Of a stretch of DNA of 64,000 bases, positions 36,641 to 44,693 are shown in pieces. The stretch covers positions 80,012-144,011 of the forward strand of contig CAKRXU010000003.1 in assembly GCA_934424575.1 (NCBI GenBank), given 5' to 3'. Both the position numbers and the translations under genes were made by a program. This stretch comes from an uncultured Blautia sp. Its GTDB lineage: Bacteria > Bacillota > Clostridia > Lachnospirales > Lachnospiraceae. How positions within the stretch are numbered: position 1 is the first letter of the stretch; each line of letters begins with the position of its first letter. A model generated the notes under the pieces. That model made no database searches. It saw only the letters and a list, made by a program, of their open reading frames with translations, and was not told the origin of the DNA.

Positions 36641-38983
36641 ATGGAAGAAAATACAGAAACTGTTAAAGAACCACAATATTTAATACAGAATTTGTGTAAC
36701 CAAATCAAACAGCTAACAAAGAAAAATCTGAACAAAATACGGAGTGAGATCAGCGAAAGTACGAAATTTTCGACTGGTGTAATACGAAAATATGAAGGAG
36801 AAACATCCAAAAATAAACCGGAGTTGTTTTTGATAGGCTGTGTAGAAGTTGCTGAAAAAAATAATCTCTCTTCAGATATAATAAATAAATTTATTGCGAA
36901 ATATATTCAGAGCTTCAAAAAACATAAAAAATATACAATTGATTTAAAGGCTGTTTTCAAAGATAACACTGAGCTACAGTATGCGAGAAAAGAAGATGAA
37001 GAAAATAAACATATTATATGCCCACAGGTATTGAAAGACAAGCTGGATACTTTTTTACAAAGAAGTCCTAAGCGCTTTTTATATCTTGCGGGTACATGCA
37101 AAAGTGGAATTACCATTAGCGTAATAAAATATTTTGAAGAAAAAAATAATGAAGAGAGTCCTAGAATATTTAATTTTTATGAACACAGCCTAGAAGAAAT
37201 AAAAAACAGCATGGCGCTAAAAGCAGCACTCATACAGGGAGAATGTGTGATCATACATGTTGGATTTCAGACATTTCCATTCAGTCAGATGGAGTTTGTT
37301 GGAAAAGGAAAAGTAATTTTGCTTGCACATACTCCCTGTGAAAATCTGTACCTCGAGGACATGGAATACGTTGTATTTAATGATCTGATTAATCAGACAA
37401 AATGTATAGAGGAACTTTTCAGGAAATATGTGCCGGGAATTCTGAACGAAAGTTCACTTAGTGAAAGGGAGATTAAGGAAATATTTATTCCCAAAATGAA
37501 AGAAAAAACAGGTGGGCTTCCGCTGGCAGTATATAAATTAGGAACTGCAATATTTGAAAAAGATTTATTAAAATATGAAGAGAATCTGGAAAAATATTTC
37601 TCATCTCCGTTATATCTTAATCCGGATCTGCAACAAGTATATGAAGATTTATGGAAAAGCTTCGTTGATGCTATGTGGAAAGAAATTGATTCAGAAGCAC
37701 AATCTTTGATCATATGTGCAAGTTACTTCTCAGGAGATATTAGCATCGATATGCTTAAGTTCCTTTTAAGAGACGAAATGTCAGAGGAAGCATGGAAAAA
37801 GTCACTTTCACAGGCTTACCGATATATGCTTATTATGGAGAGCGGGAGAAACCGACAAGAGGGGGAATATGGGAACTTCAGAGGAGTAAGGATTTTTCCT
37901 GTTATAAAAGAAGTAATCCAGTTTAAATGCTGGAAAGAATCAGAGTACAGCAAATATATGAAGCGCAGCGTAGAATTCTATATTCGTCGGATTAAAAATC
38001 TGGATATAAATGCTGTTTACAGTGGGGAAAAAACGTTTCTTGATCGGGGTGGAGAACTTGTGATTGTAAGAGAAGTTCTCAAATATTGCTCCCAAAATAA
38101 TCTGCATGAGCAGTATTTTCAGATAGCAGGAAGTAATCTGGCAGATTTCTTTTATATGCGGACGAAAAAAATTGAGATTGCAGATCAGATAAATGCAGAA
38201 CGCTGTGAGATTGCACGAAAAGTCAAAAATCATATCGAGGTGATGGAAACTTATGGTATGTATATGCGTAGGGCTGTTAAATGGAATAAGAAAGATAAGG
38301 CTCTGCAGGCATTGAAACTCTCAGATGATTATTACAAAAGGCATTCTAGTGATATAGATATATATGCATGTAACCGTTTTTTGAATGGAAAGGCTATGAC
38401 CCTTTTTAGGGTGCAGAGGGACATGAATGCTTCAAAAATAATCTGGGAAGATATGTTGGAAAAATGCAAATTAACAGATCGTGAGCAGTCCTGGTGTGTA
38501 CGCTGGTCCTTGAAATGTGACTTTTGTACAAAAAATAAAGCTTTGGATGAAATAGTAGAAGAAGCGCAGGAAAACTTTAAAGATACCAGAAAAAAAGGCT
38601 TCTACAGAGCCGCAGTGGATTATTTATTATATATAGCAAAATGTTGCTTTTTGATGTATTTACAGGATCCAATGGACAATGGCTATCTGGAGCAAATGGA
38701 ACGATTTTTGAATGATGCGGCTGCTTTTTTAGAGAAGTATTCTTTTCTTGATAATCAGTATAGAGCAGAATACTTATATTTTTATTGCTGCGTTTTGACG
38801 ATTAATGGTAAAGAGACCACGGATATATTACAACAAACTTTAAAAACAGCAACGGATGTTAATGAAATACATAAGTACAAAATTTTAAAACAACTTCTGA
38901 GTAAGCTGTCGGAAATGAGGGAAAATGGCGATTTTAAATATGAAAATGGCGATTTTTATGATAAAATTGTCTGCTTTTGTTAA
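36641..38983 (+). CDS. STAND/NB-ARC-like protein with degenerate P-loop
   Basis: A 780-residue protein. Residues about 30-75 look like a small helical, perhaps HTH, domain. Residues about 125-350 resemble an NB-ARC nucleotide-binding domain. The Walker A position reads GTCKSGIT (151-158), without the usual GKT/S lysine placement. A strand-rich Walker B/sensor part is GKVILLAHTPC. The clear GGLPLAV motif at 291-297 matches the NB-ARC GLPL box. Residues about 400-780 are helical, TPR-like. Such architecture is used by bacterial STAND immune sensors. ATP binding is doubtful, and a regulator of another kind is possible. AAGGAG precedes the ATG. Confidence 0.6.
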   Translation: MEENTETVKEPQYLIQNLCNQIKQLTKKNLNKIRSEISESTKFSTGVIRKYEGETSKNKPELFLIGCVEVAEKNNLSSDIINKFIAKYIQSFKKHKKYTIDLKAVFKDNTELQYARKEDEENKHIICPQVLKDKLDTFLQRSPKRFLYLAGTCKSGITISVIKYFEEKNNEESPRIFNFYEHSLEEIKNSMALKAALIQGECVIIHVGFQTFPFSQMEFVGKGKVILLAHTPCENLYLEDMEYVVFNDLINQTKCIEELFRKYVPGILNESSLSEREIKEIFIPKMKEKTGGLPLAVYKLGTAIFEKDLLKYEENLEKYFSSPLYLNPDLQQVYEDLWKSFVDAMWKEIDSEAQSLIICASYFSGDISIDMLKFLLRDEMSEEAWKKSLSQAYRYMLIMESGRNRQEGEYGNFRGVRIFPVIKEVIQFKCWKESEYSKYMKRSVEFYIRRIKNLDINAVYSGEKTFLDRGGELVIVREVLKYCSQNNLHEQYFQIAGSNLADFFYMRTKKIEIADQINAERCEIARKVKNHIEVMETYGMYMRRAVKWNKKDKALQALKLSDDYYKRHSSDIDIYACNRFLNGKAMTLFRVQRDMNASKIIWEDMLEKCKLTDREQSWCVRWSLKCDFCTKNKALDEIVEEAQENFKDTRKKGFYRAAVDYLLYIAKCCFLMYLQDPMDNGYLEQMERFLNDAAAFLEKYSFLDNQYRAEYLYFYCCVLTINGKETTDILQQTLKTATDVNEIHKYKILKQLLSKLSEMRENGDFKYENGDFYDKIVCFC

Positions 38984-39148
38984 GTGAAAGGAATCGTTAA
39001 TGGTCGAATCTTGTTGAAATAATGGTTCATCTGAGTGGGTACTGGTCGTGCTTTTTTGGTCAGATGCGTTATAATATAAGCATAAACAGACGGATCAGCT
39101 GTTATGTAACTCAAAGTTAAGATGAACCATAAAACAGGAGGCCACAAC

Positions 39149-39796
39149 ATGGAAAAAAGAAAAAATTTATCAGAGCAATTAAACGAGCACAATACGGATG
39201 GCGAAACTTTATGTGGTATTAATTTTGCTATTCATAAAAATGTTATGATTTGGGATGGAACAATCCTGCAGTTATCAAATATTTCTTCAATAGCTCAGTA
39301 TAATAGCTGGGAAAATAAAGAAGAAAACTATTATGAAAAAGCTGAAAGAACTGTTGATTTTAAAGAATTCAGAGAAACAAATCCAGTTTTTAATTTAGCT
39401 TTTTGGGGAGCAGTTGTTTGTCTTGTAATTGGTTTTATCAATTCATTCTTTTTTCTTCCTGCCATTGCTCTGGCAATTTGGACAGCATATTCTTATTTTA
39501 AACGTAGAAAGGTAGATATTGATGTTCCACAAACAAGGCAAAACAGAATTTGTCATTATATGATCTGCATTATTATGAACTCAACAAGAAAATATGACTT
39601 TGAAATTCAAACAGAAGAATTTCGAAAAAAGGTAATGTTTGCATTGTATAATAGAATCATTGAACAGGGAAATGCTGAAAATGATATTCAAATTGACCTA
39701 AAGAATTGCCATGTTGGCCCGCTTGTAAATGCTGGTCAGGTTTTATTTGGCGATGGAAATGAAAATAACTTTGGATATTCGGATGAGGAAGAATAA
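39149..39796 (+). CDS. small membrane protein (DUF6232-like) in the accessory island
   Basis: A 215-residue protein of unclear family, with N-terminal strands like DUF6232 (INFAIHKNVMIWDGTILQLS). Two hydrophobic segments near residues 82-113 probably form a membrane hairpin. The C-terminal cytosolic part ends in GQVLFGDGNENNFG and an acidic tail. This Gly-Asp-Asn motif resembles one in the adjacent TIR-like protein. The start is the ATG 6 nt after AGGAGG. An ATG 27 nt upstream lacks a ribosome binding site. A 10-bp inverted repeat (39022-39031/39121-39130) brackets the likely promoter. Confidence 0.6.
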   Translation: MEKRKNLSEQLNEHNTDGETLCGINFAIHKNVMIWDGTILQLSNISSIAQYNSWENKEENYYEKAERTVDFKEFRETNPVFNLAFWGAVVCLVIGFINSFFFLPAIALAIWTAYSYFKRRKVDIDVPQTRQNRICHYMICIIMNSTRKYDFEIQTEEFRKKVMFALYNRIIEQGNAENDIQIDLKNCHVGPLVNAGQVLFGDGNENNFGYSDEEE

Positions 39797-39832
39797 TCCA
39801 ACCTGAATGATACTACATAAAGGAGCTTGTTT

Positions 39833-40438
39833 ATGAGTGAAAGAATAGTAATAAATGCTAAAAATATGAATATTGGACAAGGTAACACAAACAATGGCAC
39901 AGTTTGTATTGGTGACAATAATACCAATAATATAGCTGTTCGAAGCAAAAAGAAAAAAACAGGAACCGAAAAGGAAAAAGAAATGGTAAAAGAAAAGGAA
40001 AAAGTTTTTATCGTTCATGGACATGATGCCGAAGCAAAATTTGAAGTCGCTCGTTTCATAGAAAAGATTGGATTTGAGCCAATAATTTTACATGAACAGA
40101 TAAATGACGGAATGACGGTTATAGAGAAAATTGAAAAATATTCAAATGTAGGCTTTGGAATTGTTTTGTATACGCCCTGCGATGTGGGATATGCAAAAAA
40201 CGAAGAAAATAAAAAAATGCCTAGAGCACGACAAAATGTTGTGTTTGAACATGGATATTTAATCAGTAAATTAGGCAGAAATAATGTATGTGCATTAGTC
40301 AAAGGATCTGTTGAGATACCAAATGATACTTCTGGAATTGTTTATATTCCATTAGACAATAACGGTGGCTGGAAGATTCCTTTAGCAAAAGAAATGAAGA
40401 GTTCTGGTTATGAAATTGATTTTAACACATTCATGTAA
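39833..40438 (+). CDS. TIR-like nucleotide-binding (CAP12/Pycsar TIR-type) protein
   Basis: A 201-residue protein. Residues 57-197 match the TIR-like family PF10137 (VFIVHGHDAEAKFEVARFIE, PIILHEQINDGMT, ARQNVVFEHGYLISKLGR). Glu139 in NVVFEHG fits the TIR catalytic Glu. Members degrade NAD+ as immune effectors. The first 36 residues are Asn/Gly-rich (NIGQGNTNNGTVCIGDNNTN), and a Lys/Glu linker follows. The start is the ATG after AAAGGAG; a TTG 6 nt earlier is less likely. It lies 36 bp after the membrane protein, so they probably form one operon. Confidence 0.8.
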   Translation: MSERIVINAKNMNIGQGNTNNGTVCIGDNNTNNIAVRSKKKKTGTEKEKEMVKEKEKVFIVHGHDAEAKFEVARFIEKIGFEPIILHEQINDGMTVIEKIEKYSNVGFGIVLYTPCDVGYAKNEENKKMPRARQNVVFEHGYLISKLGRNNVCALVKGSVEIPNDTSGIVYIPLDNNGGWKIPLAKEMKSSGYEIDFNTFM

Positions 40439-40465
40439 CAGATAAAAGAAAGAAGTGGATTAAGT

Positions 40466-40496
40466 GGGGTGCGACATTATGCTCGCACCCCATCTT
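40466..40496 (+). terminator. terminator after the TIR-like gene
   Basis: A 9-bp perfect GC-rich stem (40466-40474/40483-40491) is followed by ATCTTT. The T run is weak. Confidence 0.6.
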
Positions 40497-40608
40497 TAAG
40501 GTTTGCTATACTTTTGAAGTCAGCATAGAAGAAAAACATTTCAAAAGCCTGGCGATTATGGTAAACTTTATATATAAAAATGACTGCTAAATCATGGGAG
40601 GCATCAAA

Positions 40609-42201
40609 ATGGGAAGTTATCTGAACCCGGGGGCAACATCATTCCGTAATAGTTTACGGTCAGAAATATATATAGATAAGAGTGGCTTGATCGAGAAAAC
40701 GAATAAACGGATGCATACAGAGCAGCGATATATCTGCGTCAGCCGGCCAAGACGTTTTGGGAAATCCATGGCTGCAAATATGCTGGCAGCATATTATGGG
40801 AGAGAAGAGAACACAGAAGAGCTGTTTGATAATCTGAAAATAAGTAAAGAATCCAGTTACAGAGAACATTTAAATCAATATGACGTAATTAAAATCAACA
40901 TGCAGGAGTTCCTGAGTTCCACAAACAGTGTAGACGAAATGCTGGCCCGCTTGAAAAAATATCTTATTTTTGATCTTCTGGAAGTTTACGAAAATATTCG
41001 ATTTCGGGATGAAACCGATCTGATCCAGGTAATGAAAGATATTTTTGTCCGGACACACCACCAGTTTGTGATCCTGATTGACGAATGGGATTGTCTGTTT
41101 CGCGAGTACAAACAGGATGATGATGCACAGAAGAAGTACCTTGATTTTTTACGTGCATGGCTCAAAGATCAGGACTATGTAGCATTGGCATATATGACAG
41201 GAATTTTACCAGTTAAGAAATACGGCTCTCACTCCGCCCTGAACATGTTCACAGAATATTCCATGCTCAATTCGCGCGACATGGCAGAATATTTTGGCTT
41301 CACAGAAGATGAAGTGAGATTCCTCTGCATCCAGTACAACAGAAACTTTCAGGAAGCACAGGCCTGGTATGATGGCTATGAACTTGTGACTCTGGAAGGC
41401 AACGACAAAAAAACATATGCCATGTACAGCCCTAAGTCTGTAGTAGACGCCATGCTGAGCGGCATTTATGACAACTATTGGAACCAGACAGAAACTTATG
41501 AAGCACTGAAGATCTATATCTCTATGAACATTGATGGACTGAAAGACGCAGTCATCCGAATGCTCGCAGGCGACCGTATCGAGATCAACACAGGAACATT
41601 TTCCAACGATATGACTTCCTTTCAGGGAAGAGATGACATCCTGACGTTACTGGTCCATCTTGGATATCTAAGCTACCACTGGCCGGACAGAACCGTCACA
41701 ATACCAAATAAAGAAGTTTCACAGGAATACGTAAATGCGATCAGTACCATGAGCTGGAGCGAAGTTATCCGTTCCGTAGATGATTCACGGAAATTACTAA
41801 AGGCATTGTGGGAAATGGACGCAGACACAGTAGCTGCGGGAATTGACCGCGCCCACCGTGAGATCTCAATCTTGCAGTACAATGACGAAAATTCTCTGAG
41901 CTGCACTATTAATCTTGCGTTCTATTTTGCAAGAGAATACTACACCATCGTCAGAGAACTGCCTTCCGGAAAAGGCTTCGCCGACATCTGCTTCATCCCA
42001 CGGAAACTACATGCAGACAAACCGGCAGCAGTCATCGAACTAAAATGGGATAAAACCGCCAAGGGTGCGATTGCACAGATAAAAGAAAAACAATACGTAG
42101 AGGCACTGAAAGACTATCATGGAAATCTGTTGCTGGCAGGGATTAATTATGACAAAGAAACAAAGACACATAGCTGCATAATAGAAAAATATGAAATGTA
42201 A
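40609..42201 (+). CDS. AAA-ATPase-like / PD-(D/E)XK nuclease-superfamily protein (copy 2)
   Basis: A 530-residue paralogue of the gene at 34580, with the same layout: P-loop SRPRRFGKS, Walker B FVILIDEWDCLF, and C-terminal GFADICFIP...AAVIELKWDK. The middle and C-terminal parts are almost identical to copy 1, including 233 bp without a mismatch (41572-41804 = 35537-35769). Residues about 90-160 differ much more. The start is the ATG after GGGAGGC; an ATG 15 nt upstream overlaps that site. Function unknown. Confidence 0.85.
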   Translation: MGSYLNPGATSFRNSLRSEIYIDKSGLIEKTNKRMHTEQRYICVSRPRRFGKSMAANMLAAYYGREENTEELFDNLKISKESSYREHLNQYDVIKINMQEFLSSTNSVDEMLARLKKYLIFDLLEVYENIRFRDETDLIQVMKDIFVRTHHQFVILIDEWDCLFREYKQDDDAQKKYLDFLRAWLKDQDYVALAYMTGILPVKKYGSHSALNMFTEYSMLNSRDMAEYFGFTEDEVRFLCIQYNRNFQEAQAWYDGYELVTLEGNDKKTYAMYSPKSVVDAMLSGIYDNYWNQTETYEALKIYISMNIDGLKDAVIRMLAGDRIEINTGTFSNDMTSFQGRDDILTLLVHLGYLSYHWPDRTVTIPNKEVSQEYVNAISTMSWSEVIRSVDDSRKLLKALWEMDADTVAAGIDRAHREISILQYNDENSLSCTINLAFYFAREYYTIVRELPSGKGFADICFIPRKLHADKPAAVIELKWDKTAKGAIAQIKEKQYVEALKDYHGNLLLAGINYDKETKTHSCIIEKYEM

Positions 42202-42256
42202 TAAGGAATTGTACAGCAGCATGTGAACGGTTGCAAACCATAAGGAAGGGAATATA

Positions 42257-44215
42257 ATGAACAAAGAACAAATAAAACAAGCTGTTCAAAATTATATAAA
42301 AAATGATAATGCCCAATATGCATTACTAATCAATGGAGCCTGGGGCAGTGGAAAGACCTTTCTATATGAGAAGTATCTGATGGATACTATATCAAGCTTA
42401 GAAGTTGGAAAAAATAAAAGAAAGACTAATATTTATATTTCATTATACGGAATGTCTTCTATTGAAGAATTGTCAAAACAGCTATTATCCAGCTACTTAT
42501 TTTATACAAAAGCTAATGGAAATGAGGTAGTAAAAAGAGGAGCCAAGGCTGTAGCAGGCATTTTAGGTGCTGCCAGCAGAGCACTTTCATTTTCTATAGG
42601 TGCTGTTTCGGCAGACTTGGAAGTCTTGAATGAGATAAAAGGAGCGATTGAAGCGAAAGATTTGGTAATATGTTTTGATGATTTAGAGAGATGTAGTATA
42701 TCTATTAGCGAAGTGTTTGGATATATAAATAATCTGGTAGAACATTGTAACTGTAAAGTGATCATTCTGGCAGATGAAAATAATATAGGAAAGACTTATG
42801 CGAATATCAATCTTGAGCAAAAATATCAGACAATACTGACTGGCGGAAGAAAAGTCGTTCGGAATAACCCTGCGGATGAAGGTAGGAGAACTAGTGTAGA
42901 GACTGACGAATTAACAATTAAAGAATTAAAACAACTGAATGAAGCACTATATTCAGAGAATTATATTTACCGTGATATAAAAGAAAAAGTTATCGGGAAG
43001 ATCTGCAACTATACTCCGGAAATTGAAGAATCACTAAAAGAGTTGATTTTAGGAAATGAAAAATATAAAGGATATCTTGAGGAAAGTCGATACAGACGCT
43101 TTTTGGTGGACCATATAGATAAAATAGTGGAAGCATTTAAGGAAACAGATAATAAAAATCTAAGAGTTGCCGTGATGTGGATGGATCTGTTTGAAGACAT
43201 TTATAAAATAACTTGTAAAAATTTCAATGGATCTGAAGATTATGAATCTATTATCGAGGAGTTTTTAAGATACAGTATCTGGGCAGTAGTTGCAGAGAGA
43301 AACAACAAACAATTGATAAGAAGCCTATATTATGGTGAAAATTCGAAATATGTGTATTTCGAGGGACACGAATATAATCATGTGGCAGAATATCTTTTCA
43401 TCAATAAGTATATGCAAAATGCATGCCTTGATGAAGCAGGCTTAGTAAAAGCTGCAAGAGATATTGAAGAACACTGTCGGCACAACAAAAAAGTTCTAAA
43501 ATCAGAGGGAAAAGCATATTTAGAGCTTTATGATTGGAGATTCATGGAAGATGCTGAGGTGAAAAATCATATCCAACAAATGCTGGAAGAACTGGAACAA
43601 AATAAATACGTGTATGAAGACTATGCAGGCATTCTGACACTGTTGATCGTATTTCGGAAATATGGACTATACGAAGAAAATATTGCAATAGTCCAGGAAA
43701 AAATGATTTCGCTTATTGAAAATGACAGGCTGGTTCAGGAAGAAGGACGTAAACCACTGTCTTTTTCTGACTCGTCAGATAAACAAGAATTCAGAGAATT
43801 CTATGATGTGATTGCGGAGAAGCGAAAATTAAGAAACAGAATGCTGGAACAAGATAAAATGACGGAAGAAAACGTATATAAAGATGCACAGTTTTTCTTT
43901 GAAAAATGTAAAGAACGCGAGGAATATTATCTGAAGCATAATTCTTTTATGGAATATATAGAACAGAAAAAACTGATGGAACTGGTTGAAAAGAGCAAAA
44001 CAGGGGAGATATATACAATCGTTGAAGCATTTAAGAAAGTGTATCATATGGGAAATCTGAATGATTTCTACAGTATGGATCTGAGACTGCTGAAAGAATT
44101 GGAAAATTTGTTATCCGAGTATAACAATACTAACGAAAAAGGCATTACAAAGCGTCTGGCGGTAGAAACTTTCATTGAAGAGATTCAAAGCGCAATTAGC
44201 AAATTAGAAATATAA
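42257..44215 (+). CDS. KAP-family P-loop NTPase
   Basis: A 652-residue NTPase of the KAP type. Walker A GAWGSGKT is at 27-34 and Walker B LVICFDDLER at 136-145. Between them is the hydrophobic stretch (about 97-117, AVAGILGAASRALSFSIGAV) where KAP proteins usually carry membrane-associated helices. The rest is helical and charged. KAP NTPases occur in several anti-phage and conflict loci. It starts 55 bp after copy 2 of the AAA-ATPase, with AAGGAAGGG upstream. No nuclease or other effector domain was recognised in it. Confidence 0.75.
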   Translation: MNKEQIKQAVQNYIKNDNAQYALLINGAWGSGKTFLYEKYLMDTISSLEVGKNKRKTNIYISLYGMSSIEELSKQLLSSYLFYTKANGNEVVKRGAKAVAGILGAASRALSFSIGAVSADLEVLNEIKGAIEAKDLVICFDDLERCSISISEVFGYINNLVEHCNCKVIILADENNIGKTYANINLEQKYQTILTGGRKVVRNNPADEGRRTSVETDELTIKELKQLNEALYSENYIYRDIKEKVIGKICNYTPEIEESLKELILGNEKYKGYLEESRYRRFLVDHIDKIVEAFKETDNKNLRVAVMWMDLFEDIYKITCKNFNGSEDYESIIEEFLRYSIWAVVAERNNKQLIRSLYYGENSKYVYFEGHEYNHVAEYLFINKYMQNACLDEAGLVKAARDIEEHCRHNKKVLKSEGKAYLELYDWRFMEDAEVKNHIQQMLEELEQNKYVYEDYAGILTLLIVFRKYGLYEENIAIVQEKMISLIENDRLVQEEGRKPLSFSDSSDKQEFREFYDVIAEKRKLRNRMLEQDKMTEENVYKDAQFFFEKCKEREEYYLKHNSFMEYIEQKKLMELVEKSKTGEIYTIVEAFKKVYHMGNLNDFYSMDLRLLKELENLLSEYNNTNEKGITKRLAVETFIEEIQSAISKLEI

Positions 44216-44284
44216 AGCGAGAAAGAAGATACCCCACAAATCACCAAAACCCACCAACGTTCTCCAATATATGTAACATTAATG

Positions 44285-44313
44285 TTTACTAAAAAACGCC
44301 AGTGTGCTATAAT
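44285..44313 (+). promoter_or_regulatory. promoter at the head of the polysaccharide locus
   Basis: TTTACT (44285-44290), a 17-bp spacer and a perfect TATAAT (44308-44313). It would drive two small reading frames and the NDP-sugar dehydratase gene. Confidence 0.65.
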
Positions 44314-44366
44314 GTATCCAGTTCAAGAGAAAAATGGATACACAGTACAAAGGAAAGGATGTTATT

Positions 44367-44441
44367 TTGAAATACACTAAGAATCAGGAAAACACAGATG
44401 ATCGCCAGATAGACAGCATGAGACCGCATCTAGAGTATTAG
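44367..44441 (+). pseudogene. short frame resembling the 52-residue gene downstream
   Basis: A TTG-started frame of 24 codons after AAAGGA. Its DNA from 44382 to about 44450 resembles 44558-44615 within the next small gene, including the GATCG and TATTAGAAGCG/TATTGGAAGCG blocks. It may be a decayed duplicate or a leader peptide. Confidence 0.3.
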
Positions 44442-44533
44442 AAGCGAGAGTCTTTATCTGGCTGTTTGTGATGCCCTGACGGACAAGAATTTGTCGGGGG
44501 GATTAAAATATTCACAGGGAGAATGTTAAAGGA

Positions 44534-44692
44534 ATGGAAAGAAAATCAGTAATTATTAATTCAGAAGAACACAGTGATCGAGTCAGACAGACCACAGTTA
44601 TTGGAAGCGTAAGTAATATTAGCCATGCTGCCATCATAGATTCAGGTATGGTCTTAGAAGCAAATACCGAAGTTCAGAACAGAGAGGCATGA
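44534..44692 (+). CDS. small protein of unknown function
   Basis: A 52-residue polar frame (MERKSVIINSEEHSDRV...) with no recognisable family, signal peptide or membrane segment. Its stop lies one base before the ATG of the dehydratase gene, so translation could be coupled. The ribosome binding site is weak (AAAGGA too close to the ATG). It follows a good promoter. It may be a real small gene or part of a leader. Confidence 0.4.
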   Translation: MERKSVIINSEEHSDRVRQTTVIGSVSNISHAAIIDSGMVLEANTEVQNREA

Positions 44693-44693
44693 G

